This document shows, piece by piece, positions 34,062 through 46,865 of a DNA stretch of 64,000 bases; the stretch's first letter is position 1, and the number at the start of each line of letters is the position of its first letter. The notes under the pieces are model-generated. The model was given only the letters and a program-made list of their open reading frames with translations. It did no database searches and was not told the DNA's origin. The stretch lies in NCBI GenBank assembly GCA_949126835.1, contig OX421499.1, positions 25,329,990-25,393,989 on the forward strand. The letters run 5' to 3'. The position numbers were made by a program, and so were the translations under genes. This DNA comes from Anisus vortex. Lineage: Eukaryota; Mollusca; Gastropoda; Planorbidae.

Positions 34062-34310
34062 GGAGGCACAGTGGTCGAGTGGCAGCGCGTTCGACTGGCG
34101 TACCGAGGGTCCTGGGTTCGAATCCTGGTACAGGCTAGGATTTTTTTCCCAACTCTGATGGGTACCTGACCTTAGTTGGGGTAAAGTAAAGGCGGCTGTA
34201 CATAGTGCTGGCCACACATTCACCTAGTATGCCGTGGCCATAGAAACTGGTGAACACTGCTTCACTGGCCCTATGGATCAATTTGGTCCGACGGGTACTA
34301 TACTTTTACT
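34062..34310 (+). mobile_element. tRNA-derived SINE, copy 3
   Basis: A box AGTGGTCGAGTGGC, B box GGTTCGAATCC, body AAAGGCGGCTGTACATAGTG and tail GACGGGTACTATACTTTT. It lacks about 25 bp after the B box relative to copy 1 (direct TTTTTTTCCCAACTCTGATG junction). Confidence 0.88.
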
Positions 34311-34689
34311 ACTAGTTATATTACTTACTGGCCGGAGACTTTGACATGGCAATCGTGAGTTGACCATGGGCCATTGGATATCGCACATCATTCACGTAGC
34401 TTTGAAATGTATTAGCCACACAATATTTTTGTTGTCTGAGCATATATTAGCCAAAGTAAAAGTGGTTGAATCTGATAGTATTCTACACATTATTCTTTTT
34501 TTTTTTTTTTTTTTTGCTTGAGAAGGACTTGTCGGGGATCCCACATTCCATTAATCTCTACGGGGACTTTGTCGCACTAAGTAGATGTACAACATCGGAG
34601 CTGCAGGATGATGTCTCACATTTCTTGGAAGTGCAAAAAGGCGTTCTGGTATAGGATAGTATATATTTACACATATATATTATATTTTG

Positions 34690-34797
34690 ACCAGACTCAA
34701 ATCCACGGACAAGCGTGGGACGCAATAATCTTGTCTTACGTATAGAAGAGCGTCTGTGAGTAGCCTAGGCATATAAGATAAAGATAAGATGATAAGA
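34690..34797 (+). mobile_element. LINE 3' stub, family L1a
   Basis: Only the 3' UTR is kept: ACTCAAATCCACGGACAAGC, then GGGACGCAATAATC, GAGCGTCTGTGAG and the GATAAGAT tail repeats. The outer GACGC/GCGTC stem is preserved. Confidence 0.75.
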
Positions 34798-34799
34798 TT

Positions 34800-37558
34800 A
34801 TCAGTTCTAAGCAACTCTAGAATATCACAGTAACTGGTAATAACTGTTCTTATTTAAAGGCTCAACTGGTAACTTAGTTAGTTTTGAAAAGACGGATAAA
34901 TATTTCACAGAAAATGAGCAACAAATATTTAACATTGTTATAGACACATATCTTATCCCACTTGACCTATCCAAACTACGACCCTCAAGCTGCAGAATAA
35001 TTTGTTCATAACTGTAAGCTCACTCACTATACGTGGGTGTAGACCTATGTTTCTGACTTGTTTTCGTATGTAGGCTATAAACTATATAATACAGTAGGCC
35101 TATATGGGCCCTAGCCTATATAATATGTCATATGTGTTATATAATATAGGCCTAGGCCTACCTATATATTTGAACTTTTTGTTTCTGTTAGTCTATTTTT
35201 TTTAAGGACCTGCACCCCTCCCCACCCAAACTCAAGCACAACAACTTCCCTCCCCGCCCCTCTTATTTCGCTTTTAAAGTGTGACATATCCAGTGTAGGC
35301 CTATATCCTATAGACTATAGAGTTCACTCTAGAGATGGATGAATGCCAACACTGGACACTAGCGGCATCGGTGCTGAAATTTATCCTCTGCAGACCGCTC
35401 TTTTTTTTCCTACATGTCAATTTACTAAATGAACAATTCTTCCCCCCCCCCTCCCCCACCCCCGATTTCCCCATCTCCCCCCCCCCCCACTCCCAAAGAT
35501 CTTCACGCCCCCTAAACTCCATGCTCTTCCCAGAGGGACACACCATCAGACGTCAGTTTCTCTCTTTCTCTTTTGGTTCTTGGCCCCGCCCTCCACGCGG
35601 TCCTGACAGGCCATAACTCTCTTGCCTTCAACACGGTTCCCTGGTCGCCATTGGTTATCGAAATGAACAATGGGCGGGCTCGTTTTTTGTTGTGTTTTTA
35701 CCACGAACGAGCGACGTCTCGTGAAGATAGAAAGAATAAACACTGATTTTTTTTCTATTTTATTTCTTCATAACCATTACATCCATCTTTCTTTCTCTTA
35801 CCTTCGTTCTATTTTCTTAACGATTCCTTACCCTACCCACCCCTTTCATTTCACTAAGTAGAAAAAAATACGCACACAATCTTTCCGCATGCCCGCCCCC
35901 TTTTGTTAAAAAAACATCATCTGATCACGAGATTGGGATTGACAGTTGGAAAATCTGTCCGGCGGGTCGCGGCATGGGTCGGAACTGTTCCCCCTCTAAA
36001 AAAAAAAACAGCAAATTCATCCTCCACAGGCCCCGCCCCTCGCCACGACAATCCTTGTTCCGACACATTCGAGTTGGCAAGTCAAAATGTAAACATACTC
36101 AAAACCAGCACTTCATTTCCGACCTATCTGCCACTGCCGACATTTCAGTTTTTTTTTTGTGTTGTTTCTGTTGTAAGAGACTTGTGAAATATTGGAGGCA
36201 GAGGAGGCAGTATGACTTTCATGTGATATCTTAGGTGTTCTTTCTCCTTAGGGGTAAGCTAATTTAAATAAACAACAAGGAAACAATGTGTTTACAATAA
36301 ATGTCTCTTAAATTGTAGACAGTGTAGCCAATGCTAATAGTCTGTTATAGTGAATCTGTCATTTGATTATAGTGGCCCAGTAGTTAGACCGTATTTCCAA
36401 AATTTCATCATATAACTGCGTTCTGTGTGAATAAAGGCCTACACATTTCTATAAGAACTAAAATCAAGCAGAATCCAACAATTGAATGATTGAAATAAAC
36501 AGGATAAACAAGGGAAGGTAAAGTGATTTATCTTATACATTACAGACGCTCCTTCTATAAAGAAGATTTAGAATTATTTTGTATGAAATAGTCTAGGATA
36601 AAAAGTAAAATAAACTATAGCTTAAAACATCGTTATAATACTTATCAGTATATAAGTTTACACTTTAAATAATCACGGATACGTGATGACTGTTGCGTAA
36701 GACGCAATAATATTCTTCTCCGACAGCGCGTCTTTTAGTTATAAGACATAAAAAAATATATTTGATATGATATAGAAGATCTATATTTTTATAATAATTG
36801 ACATCTTTTTACGTTATAACATTGACAATCACCTTTTTAAGTTACAACTTTGAATATTAGCTTTTTTTTTAAAGCTACAACATTGAATCAGCTTTTTAAG
36901 CTACAACAGCGGTATAGAACTAATAAACTAATTTTAGAGATATGCATAGGCCTACATATAATAATGGATATTAAAAATAATATTATTGACACTATCGTAT
37001 ATATAATACTTAAACCATGTTCTATTGCACTCGTGTTGGCGTATTATATTAATATCTAAAATAATATTTAAAAAAAAATATTAAAGGTCTAATTATTAAT
37101 TATTTTCATTAATGCAATTTATCATTTCAAAGAGTCATTGAAGAGATGATTGACTATAAGCCTAATATTTAATTTTAATAAATCGAAAAATGCATCCAAA
37201 GGATGTTTAATAGCCAAATCTAAACACTTTTATTAAATATTCTTACTGAAGCATTAGTTTCAAAAAGTTCCACTGTATTTCTTTTCTAAATAATTTGACT
37301 ACATTAATTAGCCTTTTTTTCACTTTATATTTGTGTCCATAGTTTCTAAGTTTAAAGATTCTAATTTATTCTATTAAATTCAATGAAATCTTCTCCCAAC
37401 CCCTCATAAAGTTTATTGTTTTGTTGGTATAAATATGTTGAAACTATAAAAATACTCACAGAAAAAAAAAGTCCTTTATTGCTTGTAGGAAGAAAAGTAA
37501 AAAGAACAACAAAAAAAAAAAGGTATAACGTACAACATTGATGCCTAGGTTCCATACT
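34800..37558. other. AT-rich intergenic with LINE stubs
   Basis: No host gene. Two short L1a 3' stubs are present: minus strand at 36533-36572 (ACAGACGCTCCTTCTATAAA) and plus strand at about 36694-36735 (AAGACGCAATAATATTC ... GCGCGTCTT). TAGGCCTA palindromes recur (35095, 35148, 35155, 35296, 36437, 36948). C-runs lie at about 35439 and 35479. Confidence 0.6.
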
Positions 37559-37565
37559 GACTCTG

Positions 37566-37795
37566 AGACTAATTTCCAGCCAAGTATTCACTTCTATAAC
37601 TTATAATCAGGTCTACTGTGTACAATTACTAACTCAATATTTCCAGCCAAGTATTAGGCCTAACTTCCATAACTTATAATCAGTTGTACTTTATACAATT
37701 ACTAACTCAATATTTCCAGCCAAGTATTAGGCCTAACTTCCATAACTTATAATCAGGTGTACTTTATACAATTAGGCCTACTAACTCAATATTTC
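37566..37795. repeat. 73-bp tandem repeat, three copies
   Basis: Three copies of a roughly 73-bp unit beginning ATTTCCAGCCAAGTATTAGG and ending CAATTACTAACTCAAT. The first lacks the TAGGCC segment and the third has gained another AGGCCT. Confidence 0.88.
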
Positions 37796-38029
37796 CTTGC
37801 CATTTTATTTGTTGTTTTTCTTCTGACATTGTGTTCGAAATTAGATAGAAACTATTGATATTGCATCTTGTAGATTAGACTAGGTTTTTCAGTCATAAGT
37901 TTTATTTAAAGAATATTTAGTGTCCTATATAATGGCCTGATCAGTAAGGTAACAATAATAATAACTGAAATCGGTGAAGAGAAGAAGGGGGTGGAGTGGG
38001 CTAGGCCTACCTACAACTTTACAAGTTGG

Positions 38030-38185
38030 TTCCTAAGTCTAACCAGCTCTGAAGGGTAAACTAACTGGTATTGTCAAAAAAGAAAGGCCGATGGGCATTG
38101 TGCTGACCACACATTCCACTGGCGTGCGTGGTATAACTGGTGAACGCTGTTTTACGAGCTCTGAATGGGATTCTTCACTTAATTC
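38030..38185 (+). mobile_element. Partial SINE copy (body only)
   Basis: CCAGCTCTGAAGGGTA, then GATGGGCATTGTGCTGACCA and AACTGGTGAACGCTG correspond to the SINE body. The tRNA-like head is missing or decayed. Confidence 0.7.
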
Positions 38186-38189
38186 AACC

Positions 38190-40965
38190 TATTTAATAGT
38201 CCAATAATTTAACCATTTCAAAATAATTTTGATCAACACGGACTTGTAAGGCAGAGCTCAACAGTTTCATTGACCACTGCATACAATGGGATTTCGTAGC
38301 CAAAACAATACCCTGTCACGTTTACTTTTTTCATACTAGATATTCAATCAGTGAAAAAAAAGTTTTTAGTATTAGTATTATTATTATAAGGACGAGAATC
38401 TATTCGAAATGACAAATTCTCTGCCGATGAGTAAAAAAAAAAATCCTTCCATTTTGTTTTTAAATCTCAGAAAATCTCTAATGAGAAATAAAACCGTATG
38501 ATTATAATAAACATTACTAGATCAATGTCCCCACAACAAATCACAGATATACAGAGGGGATCAGTGTTTAATTTGGTCTAAATGAGCAACCGTAGAGAGT
38601 CTAAACTCTAAACTATACCAAGTTGCTTGAGGTTTTGTTTAGACTTCTATCACAGCTCAAGCCTAAACAAATAAAGTGTTGAGAACAAACAAGCAGATAA
38701 ACAATAACACACACACACACAAACACACAACCACGATAGATAGCGAGTGCAAGCGATACAACAAAGTTAACACTTCGGTTACACTACAAAAAAACAACAA
38801 CAAAATGTATGAACTACAGCTGTCCAGATAGACAAAAGCCTTGTGTTCATTTGACAGTGCGTTCACCTATCCGACAGTGTGTTGAAGTAATACTAGAAAG
38901 AGAGAGAGGGGGGAGTTGAGAGGTGGATTGGTTAGCTATGATTATTAGCCCGCTTAGGATATGATTCTATAGTGTGTTCTCTATGAAGACAATGACTTAA
39001 GAAATTGTTCTATTTTCAAAAGTATTATTTATATTCAATAATTACCCTAATTTTAAGGCTTAAAATGCTCATTCATTGAAATAGCTTAGAACATAATGAA
39101 TCTACAATACTTGATAACTATACGGGCTTCAGAGTGATAGATGAGATTCATCAGTAGTCTATATTATGATATATAAATAAGGTGATAATTACAAAGGAAT
39201 GTGTGGCCGGCTCAGTGCATAGCCCCCACCCTCCCCATTACTTTTGCCCGACTAATGTAGGCCTATTCATAAAAAAAAATGTTACCATTTTTTATATATT
39301 TGCAGCTATCATTAAGATTAACATTTACTATTTTAACTAAACCTAAAAGACAGTCTAGCTATACAATGGTAATCTATTAGACTTTATGTATAAACTAATA
39401 TAATAATTGACATGTTATTTATTTTAAAAGCAATATTTTCGAAGTTTGAATAATGCTTTAAAAAAACATTTAAAAAAAACAACAACAACAAAGTTATAAA
39501 AAAATAATTGTTAAATGGCAAATTTGTTAACAATAATAAAGTATTCAAAAAGATAATGATTTACTTTTGTCATGTTCTTTCCCCCAAAGTTTTCACAAGT
39601 CCCGTTCACGGTTACGATATCATATCTATAATAACAATAACGTGAATAACATCAAGTAATAGTATGAGATTCATAAATAACATCAGCAATACAGAGTGAG
39701 AATCTTGAAGTAATCATAAACTAACTAGACTAGACTCTATATCTTTTTAACTAGATTTAAAATAACATTTATTTTTAAATCACGGATGATTTAACTTTTA
39801 TTTTTCTGAGTCCGATATATTATAGATGTTAGAACGTCTTCAAAATCGTAACATTAATAAATGTAATATTCATTCTTTTCAAATTTTATATTTCATAAAT
39901 TAAGCTGTAAAAACTCCCCCAAATTACTGTGTTATATACATATTATATTATCTGTATGTCTGTTTGTGAGTCGATACACACAATAGAAAAACTGACGTCA
40001 TCAATGCCATTCAAATGTAAGATTGTATAACTTGGGGAGAGTAGATTTCAAAAGCATTTTTTAACACAATGCTGTCTTGTCAATTGTAGCAGTTTCAAGC
40101 AACAAAATGCATTTCTTATTTATTATATGTTAAATTTAGATTTTAATATTAGACACCATAAGTGGGCTATTTGTTTGTTTTGGCGTGACACTTAAATTCA
40201 CGTAGAGAAACAACATCAACGTGATCAAACACAAGAACAAGTTTCGTGTCAAGAAACAGTTCAATCTTTGAAATAGAATTGACCTATCGGCTGAATCGAC
40301 CAATCGAATTGCTTTAATTTTCTTCTCTAAACGCTCAAACCAATGGAAACGTACCTACCCCCCCCCCCCCCACCGCTATTGATTCTTGTTGCAGAATAAG
40401 TGTTTCAATAGTTGCCAGAGGTGTATCAACATTTGTTTGCTCCCGGGGGTTACGAAATTGCTCCTCCCTCAACAGGATTCCCTGGCGTTGTTTTGAGTCA
40501 CTTGGAACTTTTTCTGTAACAAAAAGAAAAGACAGGTTGTATTTTATGTCAACAATACAAACTATTGTCCATTGGGACTGTATGTGTAGGCCTATCTGTA
40601 TGTTGCGGGGGGGGGGGGGGGGTCTCTTTAACATTACCTCCCATTGATACGTCTTGGTTGGATCAAGTGTCACACTGTAACTTCCCTGTATTTATGACAC
40701 TCAAGCCAATGTAATAAATAAATAAAACAAACAAATCAAAGGCGGTACACCTACACACACACACGCAAACCTCAACTTACAGAGTCCAGATTACAGCAAT
40801 TTTACATCTCATTGAAGACACCTCTATTTACACAACCATTCTGGAACTATTATTTGAACATTTATATATGTTTTATATCTTTTGAAAACGAAATACCGGT
40901 ACATATAAAGAACAAGACAACAGTTGAGTAAGATCTCACTCTAATGGACATCTGGTTTAACCTTT
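38190..40965. other. AT-rich intergenic, no gene seen
   Basis: No gene recognised. A C-run at 40359-40372 and a G-run at 40605-40621 are present. A SINE 3' tail scrap (GATCAGTTTGGTCCGATGGA) lies at about 40978-41012, just downstream. Confidence 0.5.
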
Positions 40966-41099
40966 CTACAGTCCAAGTGATCAGTTTGGTCCGATGGATA
41001 CTTTCCTTTTACAGTCCTATGTCTAGGCTCTTATACTTTAATTAACACACAATTTGTAAAAAAATATTAAAAACTAAGAAATAATTCGTGTCTAAATGT

Positions 41100-41345
41100 T
41101 AGAGACGTCCCATCTATTCGGAAAATTATTGCGTCCTACGCTTATCCGTGGTTGGAGTCAAGTCTTGCATTTTTGTTAAGGTTTTAAATGCTGTTAAGAT
41201 GTGGTTTTCTGGGTTTGTTCAGACAACCCATTACACGCCCAATCGCCAATCGGGGAAAAAAAAGGAAATTTATACGCGTTTTTTCTTGCAATTGCAATAA
41301 GAAATGTGTTTTTATCCCTATGTCTTTTTGAGTATTCTAATAGTA
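41100..41345 (-). mobile_element. LINE 3' end, family L1a
   Basis: Minus-strand copy with the 3' UTR (ATTGCGTCCTACGCTTATCC on the plus strand) followed by a decayed ORF2 tail including the GFS-type TTGTTCAGACAACCCATTAC segment. The GAGACGTCCCATCTATTCGG terminus shows stem mutations. Confidence 0.75.
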
Positions 41346-41350
41346 TTTAG

Positions 41351-41455
41351 AGGGCGGCGCAGGACCGAGACAAATGGCGTAAAATTATCCAACCGTCAAA
41401 AAATGGTGGCCCAACGACCCTCGCTCAGGTTATGGGATAGAAGAAGAAGAAGAAT
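41351..41455 (+). mobile_element. RTE-like LINE 3' end with (GAA)n tail
   Basis: The frame from 41351 reads RAAQDRDKWRKIIQPSK, then TTLAQVMG, before a TAG at 41438-41440, followed by AAGAAGAAGAAGAA. A terminal AQDR-KWR segment and a trinucleotide tail are typical of RTE-type LINE ends. The insertion abuts the minus-strand L1a tail and is under 110 bp long. Confidence 0.75.
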
Positions 41456-41639
41456 AGATTTGTTGCATTTCTAATATGAGAATTCGTATTATTACTTTGC
41501 CTATAATTGAAAAGAAAGCAACATATTTTTTAAAACGACATCAACTTACAGTAAATGGGTTTTTGCTTATATTTCCTTGTTGAATATTTTCAAATAGAAA
41601 AACAAACTTTTATCTAACAGACTCACTATCATATTATAC

Positions 41640-41715
41640 AACACAATCGGACCACGGATGAGCCTAGGACGCAATAGTCTTCTTTTTAGAAGGAGCGTCT
41701 GTAATTTATAAGATA
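41640..41715 (+). mobile_element. LINE 3' stub, family L1a
   Basis: Keeps CGGACCACGGATGAGC, then GGACGCAATAGTCTTCTTTT and AGAAGGAGCGTCTGTAAT, then ATAAGATAAC. Both stems are intact despite a T for A change in the loop. Confidence 0.8.
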
Positions 41716-42930
41716 ACATAATTTTACTGACACACATTTGGCCACCGACATTATTATTGTATGGGTTGATTTGGTAAGTGTTGAACATGTTGAACCCTGT
41801 TATTTAACCAACTGTCGGCAACACCGTTTAACCCAGGTCCGTATTTAGACCGACCCTTAGAGGCACTAAGCACTAAACATATTTAACTGTTATTTAAAAA
41901 TTTAAAATAAAACCAATAGGGTCTAATAATAAAACTTATTTTTTTAATATTGCAATTAAAGAAAACAGTAAAATTAAAAGCATAAATAAATTTTGTACAA
42001 ACTTCCACTTTTGTAGGCCTATTTGAAAAGTTTTCTCTGACTTTAAAAAAAATTGTTCATTGCCGTACCTTCTTTGTTTTTTTAATATTATTTTTATATT
42101 ATTTTTTTTTTGTAGGTTATAAGCACGTGCTTATAATACAGATGTGGTCTAACCCTATTACTACTACCGGTAAATAGTCCGCTAAATCCGACTTCTTAAA
42201 TTTGTGAAGAAAAAAAAAATATAGACAAGATACAATTTTTGTATTTCTTTCATTCTATCCATTTTGGAAAACGAGGCCTATTGATAATTCATGGACAGTA
42301 TCGATACAAAATGTCATTAGTATCGCCATACAAGGGTCGTGCAAGAATGAATATAGGGTCACAACTGTATACGTCTCGCTAGATCCACGTCTGTGTTTCT
42401 AAGCTTATATTTTCATGTGGTGCCGACATGGTGCCAAAATTCTTGAAGGAAAGGGGGAGTAGATTAGGGGGTGGTGAAGTCGATTTATTGCAACATGATT
42501 ATTGAACATTTAATAAAATATTTTTCTCATTTTCATAAATATTGATATTTTGTGAGAAGTTGACTAGATTTCTCCTTAAAGATAAGAAATATAATTTTGT
42601 GACAAAACAATTTTTGATTTGTTAAACTTATGTTGTTCGTTTACCTCAAATTTAATATTTATATCATAAATTACAGACAAAATAAAAAGTATTAACCAAT
42701 TTATTAGGATAAGCTTCATGGACTTTATATATGTTTCAACCCCAATTGTTGATAACTCGTAGGCCTATGTGAAAGTACCAGATAAAACATAACTCTATAT
42801 TGAGACACATTACATTTACTTTCTTGTTATATTTTATAATTTAAAATAAAATGACCAGTTATAATAGGCTCTATCTATTTATTTCTCTTTCGATCAATCA
42901 TTATAATACATCACATAGTGTAATTATTAT
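41716..42930. other. AT-rich intergenic, no gene seen
   Basis: No gene recognised on either strand. AGGCCT palindromes at about 42016, 42278 and 42761. Confidence 0.5.
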
Positions 42931-42945
42931 CTTGTATCCGTGGGA

Positions 42946-43226
42946 CGAACGGGCACGGTGGCCCTTGCGGCAGCGCGTTCGTCTGGCGATCCGAAGGTTA
43001 TGGGTTCGAATCCTTGTGGAGGCTTTGATTTTTTCCCCGGAACTTGAGTATGACCCTGAGTTACCCAGCCCTGATGGGTACCTGACATTAGTTGGGGTAA
43101 AGTAAAGGCGGCTGGGCATTGTGCTGGCCACACATCCCCCTAGTATGCCGTGGTCACAGAAACTTGTGAACGATGCTTCACCAGCCCTATGATCAGTTTG
43201 ATACTTTAAAGAAAGGATACTTTACT
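42946..43226 (+). mobile_element. tRNA-derived SINE, copy 4, with target duplication
   Basis: B box GGTTCGAATCC, body AAAGGCGGCTGGGCATTGTG, GCCGTGGTCACAGAAAC and a tail TACTTTACT. It is flanked by an 11-bp perfect direct repeat TATCCGTGGGA at 42935-42945 and 43227-43237, which fixes both element ends. The A-box region (GGTGGCCCTTGCGGC) has drifted. The head shows no intact cloverleaf. Confidence 0.92.
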
Positions 43227-43239
43227 TATCCGTGGGATT

Positions 43240-44840
43240 GTTTCGTTGTTTATTGTTATCCCATTCTACAAAATGTATTTACAGTTATCATATAGACGCC
43301 CATTGTAGGAGTTTGAAAAAAAAAAGGGGGGGGGGGGTAAACTTGTTCATGTTCCACCTCTTAGAATATTTCTTTGGACTATTCAAAATAATAAATGGTC
43401 CATCCCCCTGCACATGTTATTCCTATATTATAATATAGCCCTAAGATGCCCGTTCTTGCTTTCGAACTGAAGACAATGTCAGATTTATTTTATTAAAATT
43501 TCTTATAAGCTTAATTAACATGTTCCAAGTGAGCGCTATAAGCGATTTGTGTGATATTTGAAGGACGGTTTTATTTTTGTCTAACAGAATTTTGTGGACA
43601 TAAGCAAACAAACAAAAAGCAACATTGTCATTACCAAAAGACTAAGTAAAAATATCTATAAGCAAATTAATGATACGATTATTTTTTCAAAAACAAAAAA
43701 AATTATTTTATAAATTATGTTTTTCTCTCTCCATTGCGCATTAGATCTAAGCCCACAAACAGAATAAGAAAAAAAGTCACACAATCTGCAAACAAAGACT
43801 TAAATATACATAGGTCAATCTATTTCGTATATTATCATGTTGGTTTTCGAACATGTCAAATCCTGGTTTTAAAACATATCAAAGTTTAGTCTAGCTTAAT
43901 CTATTTCGTATATCATTTTGGTTTTAGAATATGTCGAAGTCGACATATTTTTCAACGTATAAGGCTTAAGTCAAGTTAAGTTAAGCGTATGATGTACTAG
44001 ACGGCCGTTAAATGATATATTGCCTAAATATTTTGTATTAGAATTACAGCTTCCTAACGTTTCAGTTTTATGAATGGTCATTTAGCGTTAGTGGGTTTTA
44101 ATGTTGTATTAATTTATTGATTATAATTACTCTATTCAACATTCAATAAAGTAAATTATGCATGCAATATTCAATTATGTTTAGTAGGCTAGTGCTATAG
44201 AACAATATTTGATAGAACTCAGTGTTTACTTCTAATATATCTCTATACATAATTCACTATTACCCCTGACCTTTCTACGCATACAATCAGGTATTGTATT
44301 TCCATGGTGCACTCGTATCCAACATTCAATGATATAAATCTCAAAATGCTGAAATTATTCGCTTCAACATTCAATAATTTCTAGGGTATTTCTCCTCAAC
44401 CTGTATGTCCATATAGTTCGATCCAATATCCACATCCATTTCCCAAAAGTATCCACAGCTACATCCCGTTACCTTCTGTTCAGCCGCCAATTGTGATGAA
44501 AAACAAAATGTTCGACAGCCACAAGAGTCATCATGGTCTTTGTTCCAGCTAAGATGAAAAGGCCCCCCTTGAGCTATAAATCCACCCCCACCCCCCAGCA
44601 CTTGTCACGGATGAGTTGTGCCAAAAGCTCAGTTATCTGCTTCCAAAATCAATCTGATAATCCCCATTACCCCTTCCCGCACCACTGTTTTTTCACCCTC
44701 CCCTTAAATTTTCATTGGACGCCGAAAAAAAAGTAGAATTTGTGATGTTCATTGTTCAGTTAACAGGACCACTAACGAAAATAGTCCGAAGCACGTTGTA
44801 GAACTTCCGGAAAACAATGAGAACAAACAATAACTAACAT
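43240..44840. other. AT-rich intergenic, no gene seen
   Basis: No gene recognised. G-run at about 43326-43337, C-rich stretch at about 44560-44600. Confidence 0.5.
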
Positions 44841-44845
44841 TATCT

Positions 44846-45095
44846 TATATATTACAGACGCTCCTTCTATAAAGAAGATTATTGCTCCCTACGCTCATCC
44901 GTGGTCCGAGTCTAGTCTTGCTTCTTTATTAATGTTTTAAATGATGTAAAGTTACTGGTTTTCCTGGTTTGTTCAGGCAACCCCTTCCATGCCCCGAATG
45001 CCACTCGGGAAGAAAGAGAACTAATATGTATTTGTTCTTGCATAAGGAATAAGGAAATTGTTTTTGTCTTTATGTTTATCAGACCTTTCATCAGT
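44846..45095 (-). mobile_element. LINE 3' end, family L1a, well preserved
   Basis: This is the reverse complement of the 1-260 element. ACAGACGCTCCTTCTATAAA and GAAGATTATTGCTCCCTACG give the stem-loop. CTGGTTTTCCTGGTTTGTTC and GCCACTCGGGAAGAAAGAG give the ORF2 tail (minus strand SFFPSGIRGME-like before a shift). The GATAA-type tail is at the plus-strand left end (ATCTTATATATTA). Confidence 0.82.
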
Positions 45096-45099
45096 TGGT

Positions 45100-45946
45100 A
45101 GTTTTTAAAACTTGTTTATTGTATCTATTTCGGGGAGATGCAAGTTTAAAGTTAAAGTTTGCGCATGTACTTGTATAAGTCAGTCTTTTTGGAATTTTAT
45201 TATAATGCTCATTGTGTGTGTGTGTGCTTGTGTGTGTTTGATTGTGTGTGTGTGTGAGTGGTAGACTAGTATTTATTTAATAGTTTGCATATTTAAAAAA
45301 AAGAAGGGAGAAACGAGCATTGAACAGTTGCGTTTTTACTTTAAATGTGCCAGAGAAGGTTTGTTGGAATGCTTGGATATTATATTTATTGATACTTTGA
45401 AAATATCACACATCTTGTTTCCTTGTCATTTTTCCTGATCAACAAGAGTTGATTAATAGAGAAAAGGGCTTTGAACGATTTTCTTTATACAAATAATTTT
45501 TATTACTTTGCACGCATTAAAAAACACTCCGAAATATTTTTTAACGGGCCGAATTTTATTTATATCATTTGTATGCTTTATTTTTGTTTTGTTTTGTGTG
45601 CTATGACCGTAGCAACAATCTAGGCTGCCTAGGCAACATACTTCGATGTAGTGTAGATGTGATATATAATATGGGGGAGCGTTCTCAAATGCTTTCATTG
45701 CACATTACATATTACATGCACAAAACGAATTGAAAAAAAATGTATAAATTGACGCATGTAACATTTGTTTGTTTTAGGTGTGGCTAACTCTTCTTCTTCA
45801 TATGAAGCTAGAGTACAATTTTCACCGGGACTTAGCGATTTCAATCGATTTATTTGTAAAAAATCTGAAAACCCAGATTTGTTATAGAAAAATTAATTTT
45901 ATGTCCCAAACTTAAGATATCGCCATCTATTCCCTGTAAAAAAGAT
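45100..45946. other. AT-rich intergenic, no gene seen
   Basis: Contains (GT)n at about 45216-45260. No gene recognised. Confidence 0.5.
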
Positions 45947-45950
45947 TTAA

Positions 45951-46378
45951 AGACCAAGTGAAGAGCTTTTTATCAAAATTGAGTTAACATTTGATTTTGA
46001 TAGTAAATAGTGTATTCAGTATCTGAATGTTAAAAAAAACATTTATACAAAATATCAAAGATACATTTTAAGTAATTAGTTCAATATTTGCACTTAAATG
46101 TGTGTGTTTTTCGGATGATTACTCCAAATCTCGTAGCCATTTGAGATGTTTTTATTTCCGGCAATATAGGAAAGTGACGTAACATAAAGGATTCCGACTA
46201 GGAAAAATGAATATTGTCACGTGTTTTAAATCTATTCCCGGTTCTTATTTTTAACAAAATGGTTAAATATAGATTTATAGCGTCTATTTTTATTTATTTA
46301 TTTCCCTTGTGATACGTCACTGCCGTATGAGGCTATTCCAAATCTCGTTCCTTTGAGAAAAACCTCTTCACTTGGTCT
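45951..46378. mobile_element. MITE with TTAA flanks (family C), 428 bp
   Basis: The 15-bp terminal inverted repeats AGACCAAGTGAAGAG and CTCTTCACTTGGTCT are perfect, flanked by TTAA on both sides (45947-45950 and 46379-46382), as in piggyBac-type insertions. A TA target (mariner-type) would fit equally if the repeats begin two bases earlier. The interior has a degenerate duplicated CCAAATCTCGT motif (46125, 46338) and no transposase. Confidence 0.75.
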
Positions 46379-46865
46379 TTAATCTCGAATAATTTTTTTT
46401 GCACTAACCGAATATATATAAATAAAAAAAAAAAAAATTGTGAACAGAATGATGAAACGCAATTTGTGAATATAGGTCTGAATGAACGTTCGGCAACAAT
46501 AGTAAGGCCCGTGATCTAAACTGAAACACTACTTAAGCAAGCTACCGTATCTTTAATTACGATTTGGCTAATTCTTTTCCAAACATGTTGCAGATATTTG
46601 GGAAAAATTCAAATGTTTCAAAATAATTTTTTAAAAATATAGAACAAGATTCAAATAATTATCTTAAAAAATCTAAAGCTGTATTTAACATATGTATTGT
46701 TGTATCTGACAAAGTATAATGTTCAACAAAGCAAATTGCGGCTAAAAGAAACAGAAACAAATATCCCAACGAAGACATTAGTTTGTTATGAGAACTAATC
46801 GACATAATTATTATAGAAAATAAAGGCTCGGTGTTTTGTTTTATTGGTCGAAATGTTATACACAT

